Below, in pieces: positions 29,397 to 54,554 of a stretch of 64,000 nt of DNA. A model generated the notes under the pieces. The model made no database searches, was not told the origin of the DNA, and saw only the letters and a list, made by a program, of their open reading frames with translations. How positions within the stretch are numbered: the first letter of the stretch is position 1; each line of letters starts with the position of its first letter. This DNA is from Ecdyonurus torrentis (taxonomy: Eukaryota; Arthropoda; Insecta; Ephemeroptera; Heptageniidae). Location of the stretch: assembly GCA_949318235.1 (NCBI GenBank), contig OX439129.1, positions 5,453,821-5,517,820 on the forward strand, read 5' to 3'. The position numbers were made by a program, and so were the translations under genes.

Positions 29397-29735
29397 TTAA
29401 GGCGGGAAATCAGCTACTGCGGGATTTGACTAAAAAATTGTAAAGACAGAAAAATCTGAAATTTTGCACAGTGATACATTAGGATTAGGTATCTTCAAAA
29501 ATGTTAAAACTTTGGGGGGTCACCACGCTAGATTTTTAATTATGATTTTTTGAAGTTTTAGTCCCATAAGAGCCCATGTTAATTTCAATAAATAATTTAT
29601 CTCTTATCTGATGGTCACGGGTTCTGAAAATTTTATCATAGGTAGCTGTTACTATTAACTTTCAAATGGCATCATAAAATTTCGAAGTTTTCTTTTTAGA
29701 TTTTGAGATACAAGCCATCTGTATACAATCCTTAA
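29397..29735 (+). mobile_element. TTAA-flanked MITE, copy 2 (339 bp)
   Basis: TTAAGGCGGGAAATCAGC to TGTATACAATCCTTAA, TTAA at both ends. Interior: CTGAAATTTTGCACAGTGATAC, GGGGGGTCACCACGC, CATGTTAATTTCAATAA. The same length as the inverted copy at 32972. Confidence 0.75.
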
Positions 29736-29873
29736 CCAAAACCCAGTCAATTTTACTTGGCCACAAAGTACATTAATTGTAATTGATAATTGTTTATTAT
29801 TTAAAACTCGCATCTCAATTACACTGCAATTACAAAAATACACACGTACAATATTACCTTATATGCTAGAATA

Positions 29874-30123
29874 TACTATATTATATTATATTATATTATA
29901 TTATATTATATTATATTATATTATATTATATTATATTATATTATATTATATTATATTATATTATATTATATTATATTATATTATATTATATTATATTATA
30001 TTATATTATATTATATTATATTATATTATATTATATTATATTATATTATATTATATTGTATTATATTATATTATATTATATTATATTATATTATATTATA
30101 TTATATTATATTATATTATATTA
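29874..30123. repeat. (TTATA)n pentanucleotide satellite
   Basis: About 250 bp of near-perfect TTATA units with one substitution near 30058. Confidence 0.97.
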
Positions 30124-30509
30124 TTATTAGTTACAGTTGTACTCACATATGAACAAAGAATTTTACAGTTTTACTCATTACACATTCATGTTGTTTAACT
30201 TTTTTTTTTTTTTTTTTTTTTTTCAATTTTAGAGAATGAGGCATCAAAAATATCAAAGAGTTTGCTGAATAAATTTTTTGTTACGATTAATGAGTGCACA
30301 TGACTCGGTGAATAAACATTTTATAATTGAGAACATCAAGTTTACCAAGATCACGTCTAAATAACATGCAAATGTAAATTATCACGTGGAGTTAGAATAA
30401 AAGTAAATCAATTAAAATTAAGCATTATTGAATATATTTCTATACATATAGTTGAACGTTTCATTAATTACATCAAGTTACATAATAAAGTAGACCTATA
30501 CTACTGCAC

Positions 30510-30818
30510 TATAGGGTGTGTGCGCATGACGTCATTCTGAATGCTTTTTCGATGCTCTTCTTGAGCAATGAATAATATTGTATACATCATAAGACAAACC
30601 TAGTTTTTGGCTATTTTCTATGGAAATTTTGCTTTATTTTTTGTTATTAATATTTTTCTTACATATACTGGAGGTACTAATTCAAACTAATTCAATGCTC
30701 TCAAAAATATTGCGAAGTATTTTTAAACTGGCAAAATGAGTCATTTTTCCCTTACCGGTCCATGTTATTTAGCGCTCACTTATGGCGTCAACTTTAGCAT
30801 GAATGAAACCACCCTATA
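30510..30818 (+). mobile_element. MITE family B copy 6
   Basis: TATAGGGTGTGTGCGCATGACG to GAATGAAACCACCCTATA. Full length with a short deletion in the AACAGCATC region. Confidence 0.82.
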
Positions 30819-31643
30819 TATTTAGTTTTGCTTAAGTTTCCCTATATTACAAAAACTGTATTGTGTATGATATTGCAACGTGCCATTTATATAATGAAGA
30901 ACTACGTAAAAACACAAGGTTTCTCTTGTAGTCGCGAGGATGTCATATCAACGCGGGGAAATCTTCCCAGCTTAAAAAAGGCTTCTTTTCAGTTTTTTGT
31001 TCCACTATTGCAATATTTCAATATGACAATAGTAAAGAAAAATGTACGATCTACATTTCTTAATTCATGACGCTATTTTCTAAGGATTTAAACTGATATA
31101 GAAACCTTTAAAAAAAAAATTGGAAATAGTTCGAGAGATTTATGACGAGTCTTATGAAGCTTTTTTATTGAAAGTAAATTTAAATTGAATATTTTGATAA
31201 ATATTTTTTCAGGTTTTTGCATGTTAATAATTTTGAATTTATATAATAAAAATAATAATAAAAAAATAAAAAAAATGATGTAAATAAATGTAGCTGTTCC
31301 TATAGTAATTATCAGTACAAGCGCCGTGCTGAATACAATATAGCAATACATCAGTTATATACGTTTTAAGTCGTTACTGATTTAATGTATTTCATTTGTT
31401 AAATGAAATTTGATATTGTTATAACGTGCTTAAATTTGAAAGTTTGAAATATTCTTTATAGCAAACGTCACAATTATTTTTATTTAAAGTATTTTTATTT
31501 TATTTGTATAATTATTATAATAAGAATAATATAATAATCCTTATTGAGGCTGGCAGTTGATAGTAAAACAGTTAAAGTTGCAACAAGCCTTGCTCTTGCC
31601 AAATATAACTTAAAATATGTTAATAAAACAATAAGAATAAATA

Positions 31644-31873
<230 letters not shown>

Positions 31874-32459
31874 TATGATAATCTTTGATTGCATACATAA
31901 TTCTAATATGAGAGAAGTAGTAATAATACTACGTAGCAAGAGAACAAAAGAAAAAGGAAAAGTTACAATATCTTTAAAAAAAATAATAGTAATAAAACAA
32001 ACTAGTAATGAATACGACATGCAATGAATTACACAACTATAAGTACATTACTAGTAATTAAATAAAAACTTCGTAATGAAGTTTTTATTATTATCTGTAT
32101 ATTATAATATTCCAATGTTGTATGGGTGGTCAACATTAATACATCCATGTTATCTGTTTTTGAGTTTTTATCAAGAAATGATTCTAAAGTATTAGCAAAA
32201 CTTTTCTTAAGCAAATTTTTTAAAGAGTTATCATCATATTTTACATTTCTTAAGATAAATGGCAAATTGTCATACATTTTAACAGCTACAAAATATGGAC
32301 TTGTTTTAAATAACTTTAGATGAATGTTTTGGTATGGCGGCCACTTTGCTTATGTAATTGGTTTTATATATAGTTATTTTTATTGTTTTATTTTTAAAAT
32401 TGTTTCTCAGCTGTCTTCAAAAATCTTATTATTTATTTCTCCAATTAAAAGTATAATCC

Positions 32460-32695
32460 AACGGAGCTTATCGGTTTAGCGCGCGGGAAAAGCTATAAGA
32501 GTCCCCTGATTTATGAGTTTTTTTTTTTTAATACATATAATTTTGGAGAAAACTGGTCCTCCGATTCCGGAGATATTTAAGGTGAGATATTCGAGATGCT
32601 CGAGATATTTAAGCCTTACAAGTCTTGTTTTTTTTTTGTTTTTTTTTTTTTTTTTAACAATTTTTTAAACCGATAACCTCTTATGGTTTAATACA
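32460..32695. mobile_element. MITE family H copy
   Basis: GGAGCTTATCGGTTTAGCGCG at the left and AAACCGATAACCTC at the right form inverted ends. The interior has TTGGAGAAAACTGGTCC and TTAAGCCTTAC words. Confidence 0.68.
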
Positions 32696-32735
32696 ACATA
32701 ATTATGTAATACAAGGTTTACGGTTCAGACAGTTG

Positions 32736-32813
32736 AGGTTTCGGTTAAGGTTTCGGTTAAGATTTCGGTTAAGGTTTCGGTTAAGGTTTCGGTTAAGGTT
32801 TCGGTTAAGGTTG
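32736..32813. repeat. 12-bp minisatellite (GGTTTCGGTTAA)
   Basis: About six and a half copies with one A substitution. Intronic in the INAF locus. Confidence 0.9.
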
Positions 32814-32971
32814 TTGTGTGTTGATTACATGAAGATGTAATCACATAATTAAACATACTACATCAAAATCTTACAATCAATATAATACTTATTTTGTAGT
32901 CATACACTACGTTTTATTATGTTCATAATGAACAAAATTTTCAAAATATATTTTTTCCAGTGATAATTTTC

Positions 32972-33310
32972 TTAAGGGTTGTATATAGATGGCTTATATC
33001 TCAAAATCTAAAAAGAAAACTTCCTAATTTTATAATGTCATTTGAAAGTTAATAGTAACAGCTACCTCTGATAACATTTTCAGAACCTGTGACCATCAGA
33101 TAAGAGAGAAATTAATTATTGAAATTAACATGGGCTCTTATGGGACTAAAACTTCAAAAAATCATAATTCAAAATCTAGCATGGTGACCCCCCAAAATTT
33201 TTACATTTTTGAAGATACCTAATTCTAATGTATCACTGTACAAAATTTCAGATTTTTCTGTCTTTACAATTTTTTAGTCAAATCCCGCAGTAGCTGATTT
33301 CCCACCTTAA
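32972..33310 (-). mobile_element. TTAA-flanked MITE, copy 3 (339 bp, inverted to copy 2)
   Basis: TTAAGGGTTGTATATAG to TGATTTCCCACCTTAA. The content is the reverse complement of copy 2 with few differences. Confidence 0.78.
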
Positions 33311-33834
33311 AGAAAAATGTTGAACTTTACTTGTTTGTTATAGCCATGCTTAATATTGTTTAACTATTTGTAAGGTTTCTCTTGCTTGCAATGCAAAATA
33401 ACACATTTGGTATACAGATAATAATATGCAATATATTCATACGAAGCCCGTTTTATTTGCAATTACATATGTTAACTTCAATTTTAGAATGTTTTTTTTT
33501 TCACTTGTGTTTTGAAAGGTGAACAAAAATGGCTTTAGTGCAAGTTTTCTGGAACGACACGATGTCGCATAATTTTTCAATTTTACTTTAGCTCACCCTA
33601 AAAAAAAAAAAAAGCAAAATTGATTTACTCAAGTCGGAAAGCTGCAATAAATTATAATAACTTTATCGAGAAAGTAATTTGTGTTCCCATATAATCTGAC
33701 TTTAGCATAAAAAAAGCAATTTTTTTAAAATGACGTCATATTATGACATTTTATATAATATATCAAAAATATTTTACTTTTCCTTAAAAAATAATAATAA
33801 TATAAAAAAAGTTACACTATTTGTAAAGCAGAAT

Positions 33835-33935
33835 TGTTGAAATTATATTTTGCATAATAAATTATATTTTGCATAATAATATTTTGCCTAATAATATTTT
33901 GCATAATAAATTATATTTTGCATAATAAATAGTTC
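33835..33935. repeat. Short tandem repeat (TATATTTTGCATAATAAAT)
   Basis: Five irregular units of about 17-20 bp built on ATTTTGCATAATA. Intronic. Confidence 0.8.
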
Positions 33936-33949
33936 TTCCGTTTGTGCAG

Positions 33950-34190
33950 CAAAACATAAATAAAGTTGCTGACCGTTGTATGCGCGCGATACTGCACTGA
34001 AAACATCAATTAAATCAATTAAATCAATTGTTCAGTTACATTGATGTAACTCTTCAGTACAAACCAATAACTTGCTTGACAAAAGTTTTAACAGTAAGTT
34101 ATTAGTATAAGCGTTATTTCTTCAGCGGTAAATAGTTAGCTCTGCACATCTTAAAAAAACTTTGTATATATCTTACAAATTTATTATAAA
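33950..34190 (+). mobile_element. MITE family P copy, diverged
   Basis: GTAACTCTTCAGTACAAACC, TTAACAGTAAGTTATTAGTA and GCGGTAAATAGTTAGCTC follow the order of the complete copy at 41626. Confidence 0.55.
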
Positions 34191-34904
34191 AAAAAAAACG
34201 TATACATAAAAAATTAAGAAAAACAAACAAAAATTGTTGGCGTTGAATGAGATACTTTGTTATAACTTAAAAACTTTCAGTACTAAGTCTAGAGTAATTT
34301 TGCTATTCAACATAACTTCTTGAACAGTGCACAGTAAGTTTGCTAAAAACCATACTTGAGATAACATCGTTAAACCAAGGCTGGCAAGAACGCCGGTTTA
34401 AGAGATTATTTTCAATGTTGACATTTTTACTGTGGCTTACTGAACCTCAAAGCTTTTGTTTTCCTAAATTTAAATTAACTTTGACAGTGGAAAAAAATGT
34501 AACAAAATAATTTGTAACTCACGAAAACAAAAGCTTAGAGGCTCAGTAAACTGTATTATCAATTTTAACATTAAGAACAAAATTCTAACTTTAGTTATTT
34601 AGCTGCTTCATTGTCCCATAAGAAAGCATGCTACATCAACAATAATGGAAATTCATGCCAGCTTTTTGTTAGTATTGTTGAGCTAATACGTATTCCTATA
34701 ACGAAGCTCACTTTTGCAAGTAGTTTATTCTTCGGAGTGTTTTTTTCCGTGTATTTATAGCTTACAACATAATCAAATAATGGAATAATTTTATTCCATT
34801 GTAATCTATAACCTCTTGGCTAATTGTTAATATATGTTTTTTTTTTTTTTATGTATGTTATTTATTGACGAAGCAGTTTTTCTGATAAAGGTGTGAGATC
34901 ACTA

Positions 34905-35030
34905 TAGTGTATAGGCATTTTGCCTTTTTCTCATCACCCGTTGGGTTACTTACTTGTTGTTTTTGTATTTTTTTGCTATATGTACTATTCACAATCTTAA
35001 ACCCAATAAAGAACTATTATTATAGCATGC
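34905..35030 (+). mobile_element. Retroposon 3' fragment (ATT-tailed), copy 1
   Basis: GGCATTTTGCCTTTTTCTCATC, CACCCGTTGGGTTAC, and near the end AAACCCAATAAAGAACTATTATTAT. The same string with an (ATT)n tail is at 46220-46385. Probably a LINE or SINE 3' end. Confidence 0.6.
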
Positions 35031-35754
35031 AGGGTGCAGGGCAGGGTGATATTTTGATATGGCTTCCATATTTTTCACCAGATAACAAAAACATAAGACA
35101 TTCTGAAGCTTTGTTGATAGTTGGCAAAGACGAGTAAAATTTAAAATTATTTAATTTATGCCAATTACTTTGATGCCATATAGTGTAGAAGAAATTTTGA
35201 TATTTTGCAATTGTATAAATAATTATTTGCTGCATAAAAATAACAGTTTGCTGTGTAATGTGCTCACGATCAGCAGCTTTTTGTTTGAAGCAAAATTTTA
35301 TTTCACAATTAACGATTATAAGAAGTGAAAATAATATGCGTAATCAATAATATATTTGGAAATAAAAAATATTAGTGTAGGGGTGAAAGTTGAAGTGAAA
35401 TATTTTGCTGAGGATTATATAGGTATATTAAAAGTGGGTCTGTATAGGCTTTGTTTGATTTGCTTCCAAATTAGTACTTTGTATATTATACAAGAAATAA
35501 CTATACATCAAATAAAACTTAATACGCAGAATAATAATTATATTTATGCATAGTTATGAGTAATGAATCATTGCAGTGTATGTAATTTGAAATGTAAAGT
35601 AATAATATTTAGCATGTATGTATATTGGCAGATCTTAAAGGTAACAACAAGCTTCTAACAAGCGTTATGTCACTTAGTTATATAATATACGTATATTATT
35701 ATGATACAATATATTATAATAAAAATAAATACTTGTTACTGGCGGTGACACAGC

Positions 35755-35965
35755 ATCAACCAGAGGGGCGCTAGAAAAAGGCTAATTTAATATTACGCTT
35801 TTACGTTTTTTTTTTTTTTTTTGCTGCTGCTTTTGAGAAAACTACTCCATTGATTCCGATAATTTGATTCAAAAATGTTAAATAAGGGATACTAGAACTA
35901 TATGGGCATACTTTAATGTGTTTTAAGCAAATATTTTGTGTTAACGACAACGATAAGAATCATTG
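35755..35965. mobile_element. MITE family H copy, diverged
   Basis: GAGGGGCGCTAG, TTTTGAGAAAACTACTCC, ATACTTTAATGTGTTTTAAG in family order. Terminal repeats are poorly kept. Confidence 0.45.
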
Positions 35966-36109
35966 TAAAAAATTAATTGCAAAAAATTATGTTGATATTT
36001 TCTAGCGCAGAAACATTACAAACAATGCAAATCACAGTTATATAAATAAATATAATATCGGCAGGTGCATCCTATAATATTGCGCAGTAGAAAAGTGCAG
36101 GGTGTATTG

Positions 36110-36268
36110 TTGCGAGTATAGGGATGACGTCATCACTGGTTCTCCAGGTGACGTCACTCGACAATCCAGAAGCACTGACTGTGTGTGTACCAGCCAGCCA
36201 GCCAGCCAGCGAGCGAGCGAGGGGTAGAGTCGACTCTGTTTGAATGGGGACGAAGCTACATGGCTCTG

Positions 36269-36362
<94 letters not shown>

Positions 36363-36370
36363 CTCCAATA
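36110..36370 (+). promoter_or_regulatory. Candidate promoter/leader of INAF ORF 2 (two CRE sites plus CT tract)
   Basis: Two perfect TGACGTCA palindromes at 36125-36132 and 36149-36156, 24 bp apart, sit outside any MITE I can recognise. Then come GCCAGCC/GAGCGAGC repeats and a 90-bp (CT)n run (36270-36360) that could bind GAGA-type factors. TTCTCCAG at 36140-36147 could instead be an acceptor joining this to the upstream INAF exon. Function is inferred from motif content only. Confidence 0.4.
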
Positions 36371-36572
36371 TCGACTTGAGACGAAAAGAGCTGCGCACGC
36401 ATACCCGGGGATCTACATAGGAAAATTTTTGTGTATGGTGTGTAGTATAACAAATCTTTGTATCAAACATTTGGTCGTAATAAAAAACCATAAGTGAAGT
36501 TGCATCAAGCTGGTGCACGGCATAGGTGCATTGGGTGCAGTTAAACAAACTGCAATCCAACGTGTACGTAAA

Positions 36573-49816
<13,244 letters not shown>

Positions 49817-49985
49817 CATTTGATCAGCAGCTTCATCAAGTAGACAATTTTGTTGTGGAACTTCCGAGACTTACTTTACTGTTTACCTATATCAGTGCTG
49901 ATGTAACAATTAAGTAAACATACAGTAAAGTGTACAATATAATAGGGATCTGTATCTAAATAACATATACATACATGAGGAGGTA

Positions 49986-49991
49986 AATAAA
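49986..49991 (+). terminator. Poly(A) signal AATAAA of the INAF locus
   Basis: AATAAA lies 170 bp after the INAF-2 stop codon, a normal 3' UTR distance. A second AATAAA follows about 20 bp downstream. Confidence 0.5.
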
Positions 49992-50004
49992 ACTATGAGT
50001 CATC

Positions 50005-50310
50005 AAAAATAAACGTTGAAAACATGGTACACACTTTCGCATTTAAGTATTGTGCAAACAACGGTTATGACGTAACTAAACGTTGACAATCTAACGATAA
50101 AAACGTAAATGACGTCACAAGCGTTAGAATCACAATGGAATAAACGTTAAAATTTGCAGTTGCAAATCTACATTTTTTTTCTATTCGATCCCAACGCTTG
50201 TGACGTCACTAATGTTTTTAACGGTAAAATTTCAAATCTAAGTGACGTCATAACCACAATACTTAAAACACTGCAAAACTGAGTATAAGCTTTTCAACGC
50301 TTATATTTGT
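50005..50310. mobile_element. Foldback element family J, copy 2
   Basis: AACGTTGAAAACATGG at the left against TATAAGCTTTTCAACGCTT at the right. Inside, TGACGTCACAAGCGTTAGAATC and its partner CCAACGCTTGTGACGTCAC. It lies just after the INAF 3' end. Confidence 0.72.
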
Positions 50311-51987
50311 AGAGTGCAAAGGAAAGAGAAATTATGTTACAAACATCATGTACTGAAGATAATACTCAAAATTGACTCAAGTTTAGGAATTTGAAAAAAA
50401 ATCAAAAATGTAAAGGATAAGTTCCATGACAAATTTGTCATTTAACAAAATTATACAGGTATAAAAAAAAAATCTAAAAAAAAAAATCATTTTCTTTTCT
50501 TATCAATTTTAATAAATAATTATTAACTTATAACTCGCAAAAAAAGAGAGATTATTTCATATAATTGTCATCTGATCTGATCTAATATTATAATAAAAAA
50601 TAAAAATTGTATTTAGAAGCAAAAATTACAGCTTTGAAATCTGCTAAACAAAAACTTATAATAAATACATAGAATACAAAAAAAAAAAAAAATGTGTGTT
50701 TTTGAGCATTGCTTTTGCAGTATTAGATCAAAATAATAAATTAAAAAAAAAACAAAAAAAAAAAAAAAAGATGACAGGAACTCATGATGCATTTTTTCAC
50801 TTTTCAATTGAATGTCAAAGCTTATCTGACTGTATTCCTAATAATAATCAATGTTGTAGCCAAGTAAATGTTATAATAATAAAATCTATGGTCGTATAGT
50901 AATTTAAGGTTGCATCTGACAAATTTAAACAGAAGTTTTACAAAACTGCGCATAACGCAACTAATTTTCAAGAGAGTATCAACTTTTTAGTTTTTTTATC
51001 TTTAGTAATTTCATTTGCAACCAAGAAAGGGTTGACTGACTCGCATGCTTAATTAACGATATACGTAACATTATTGATTGCTAATTTGGACTTTAATCGC
51101 AAATATATATATCAAATTGTAAAAAATAATATTTTGATGGTGATTTTACTTTAAAAAAAAAAGAGTATTATTGCATTGCAAGCATTTCAAGAAACCCTTT
51201 CTTTAATTCTGGTTAAAAATTACGTTCAGTTTTAAGTAAAAAAAAAAAAAAAATGTTACTGAAAGAAAACTCATTTTAAATTTAAGAAAAGAGGAAGATA
51301 ACAGTAATAATTTTAAATAAAAAAAATACTCTTCAAAGTCCCAAATAATAATTAATTAATTAATGGTGCCAAATAAGACTAAGAAAGAAAAGAAAGCAAT
51401 TTTTGAAGAGATGAATAAGTTGATTACAATATGCAGTAGACTTTGGTATAAATTATAAATATAGAAATACGAAGATATTGGCTCATATATATTACACTGA
51501 AAAATAAATAAATCTTTGTAAAAGCTTCATATAGTTCAAAATGTACAAAAAATAATAATAAATAAATAAATGTAGTTATATAGCTAATAAATATGATAGA
51601 AAATACTTCATGTTCATTTGCCGCGACATATTTAATGCGGCTTTAAAAAAAATAGTTTATAGAAACTTCATGACTTTTTTCAGTGTAAAATTTCAATATA
51701 AAAAAAAAAAGAAGCAAAATCTGATCTTTGTTTTTCTATATCTGCATTAATATATTCTAAGTCAAATCAATAATAATTTAACAAGTTTGTTATTTACATT
51801 CTCTACATTCCTGCAGGGAACATTAATTTATATTTTTACAATAAACTAATTACAAAAACTAATTATAAAAACCGCTAAGTACAACTTGTCAAGTTATGGC
51901 GGTTTATACTTATATATACTATAGCTCTCGTCCCCTAGATATACGAAGAAAAAATTATAATAAACCAAAACCCTGCTTCAGGATTGG

Positions 51988-51988
<1 letters not shown>

Positions 51989-52066
<78 letters not shown>
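51989..52066. repeat. (TA)n microsatellite
   Basis: About 78 bp of TA. Confidence 0.95.
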
Positions 52067-52068
<2 letters not shown>

Positions 52069-53554
52069 GAATGTATGTGTGAAAAAAACTATAAGGTAAA
52101 CGTTGCTTAGCGTCCTTTATTAAGATAATTTATTTCGATGTTTAAGATCAATAATAATATTAATAATTATATGGTTGTTAACTATTTGTACATGCAGGCA
52201 GGCAGGCAGGCAGTTATATTCAGATTATTTATAGTAAATAAACGTTGCATGTTATTAATATGTCTCTCAAGAAAAAAAAATGTGTCAAAAATTTATTGAC
52301 AACATCATAATGTAATACTTGAAATAATATTTTGTTCATTGTTGCAATTTACTGCTAATGATAAAAGACTTGCGTAATAATGAAAAATTTATTATTGCAT
52401 AATATTATTACGTGCAGATGTTGTCATTTATGTGGATATCTTTGCATACAAAATTACATAAGCAATTTAGCTAATGTATTTAAAATAGGCCGAATATTGT
52501 AATGCAATAAAATTTGAAATATCTGAAATCTTCTAAAAATAATTCTTTGACAAGAGATGTTTTTTTCATGTTCATACAGGCTAAAAGTTTAATTTCAGGA
52601 AATTATGAAACATTAATAGAGAAGTCCTGAAAATATATTCTTTAATTTGAAAGTACACTAATTACTTCAGAATTCAAACATCACATTTTGAAAATAACTT
52701 CTCTAGAAATATTGAAAATTTTAAAAAAATTAATAACATCAACGTTTTTTGTTCATGCATGGTTAAATATACTTTGTACTGTCAAAATATTTAATTAATT
52801 ATAAACAAATCTTCCAGAAATAAAAATGTGTATTTAAAAAAAAAAAATAATAAACTTGAAAAATAGTAAAGTCAAAATATAAATGTTGAAAAATTATTTT
52901 AAAAAACCCTCGTTGGTTTGTTTATTTGCTTATGAAGTACACAAATACAATTTTAACTCTTTAAATAATACAATTAATAGTTTTTAGAAGAAAAATCATT
53001 TTAAAATATTTTAAACTACTCCAGCTTCAATTTTACTGATATCTCAATACAAACAGCTTTAAATAAAACGTAAATAAAAAACTTTGTAATGACGAGTACT
53101 TCGTAAGCAAAAATTTAAATTTGAAAATAACCGAACAACAATCTGAACCGGCAAGTAATATGTGCACAATATGCACATGTATTATATTTTGTATTATTAA
53201 CTGTAATTATATTTACTACATATATTATATAACTTTAACTTATAAGAAAGAATAAAGAGGAAATTATATATAAATATGGTAATTATGTATTCTTCATGTT
53301 ATTAAATAGAGTTTTGAGATAAAATAAAAACAAATTATCGATAAAAAAAAATGTTAGTTTTATTTCAAGTTTTGTTAAAGTATTTTTTTAATCATTATTT
53401 TTGCAATTACAGTAAGTTGAAAAATAAAATTTTAGCATTACAAAGAGAAAGACAAACAACTACACGACAGCTATGATGTACTAGGGACTTTTGGTAATTG
53501 TAAAGCCCAGATTACTCGGATTATACGTATGTTGCAATAACTTTTATAAGCTCA

Positions 53555-53585
<31 letters not shown>

Positions 53586-53693
53586 TTGCTTTTGAATTAT
53601 GAGTAAAAAAAATTTAAATCATTGCTGGTGACAGATGAACCAAAGTCGACAATACACCGGAACTACGTGTTAAAAGATTGTACGCATATCACT

Positions 53694-54094
53694 TTAAGGG
53701 GGTAGGTGACCGACTGATATCTCGCAAACTAGGACGGTTGCGAATAATAATAAATAACACAAAGTAAAGAAGAAATGTTACTTAAAAATTGAGGTATGTC
53801 AAACATGTAAAAACACGATCAAATATTTAAGTTATTACTCTTTTAAGATAACATGTAAATGTGGAAATTTAAATTTGAGCGGGAAATTTTAGTCAAATTA
53901 GAAACTTTTTTAAAATTAAAAAAAATCATTAAAAATTTGTTTGGTATAAAAAAATATATTTTAAATTTACTTGATTTTATTTGAAAATTATAGTGTTTGT
54001 TTTATTGAAATTAAATCATGTACAAAAAATTATTGGGAAAATATAGTTGTTCTTTTAGCGATTTCCGGTCCAAGTCGGTCCCCCTCCCCCTTAA
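53694..54094. mobile_element. TTAA-flanked element, copy 4 (401 bp)
   Basis: TTAAGGGGGTAGGTGACCGAC and GTCGGTCCCCCTCCCCCTTAA are inverted ends like those of copy 1. The AT-rich interior differs from the other copies. Confidence 0.7.
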
Positions 54095-54440
54095 GGCAGC
54101 TAGGAAATAAGCTAATACGGGATTTGACTGAAAAATTGTAAAGAAAGAAAAATCTGGAATTTTGCACAGTGATACATTAGGATAAGGTATCTTCAAAAAC
54201 GAAAAAAACAATTTTAGTGGGTCACCATGCTATAGATTTTAATAGATTTTAAATTATTAGTTTTTTGAAGCTTTAGACCCATAAATACCCATGTTAATTT
54301 CAATAACTATTTTCTCTCCTATCTGATGGTACTGAAAATTCTTATGATAGGTATAGCTGTTACTATTAACTTTCAAATGTCATCATAAAGTTTGTAAGTT
54401 TTGTTTTTAAATTGAAAAGCTACAAGTCATCTGAATACAA
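54091..54440 (+). mobile_element. TTAA-family MITE, copy 5, abutting copy 4
   Basis: Starts at the shared TTAAGGCAGCTAGG and contains CTGGAATTTTGCACAGTG, GTGGGTCACCATGC and CATGTTAATTTCAATAAC. The right TTAA is lost. Confidence 0.65.
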
Positions 54441-54530
54441 AGACGAGATCTAGGCCAGGTATATACGTACAGTCCATGTCAATCTGTCTCCGTCACCTAG
54501 CTCACAAAGAAAACAAATCGCAAGAAAAGG

Positions 54531-54554
54531 CACACACACACACACACACACACA
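54531..54554. repeat. (CA)n microsatellite
   Basis: Twelve CA units. Confidence 0.9.

Noticed and set aside
29863..30198. 111-codon Ile-Leu-Tyr repeat frame
   Set aside because: Pure TTATA satellite.
32736..32813. Possible telomere-like repeat (GGTTAAGG words)
   Set aside because: The unit is 12 bp and does not match TTAGG or TTAGGG. A simple minisatellite.
36072..36560. 162-codon minus-strand frame
   Set aside because: Contains a long Arg-Glu run from the CT tract and runs antisense to the INAF-2 leader.
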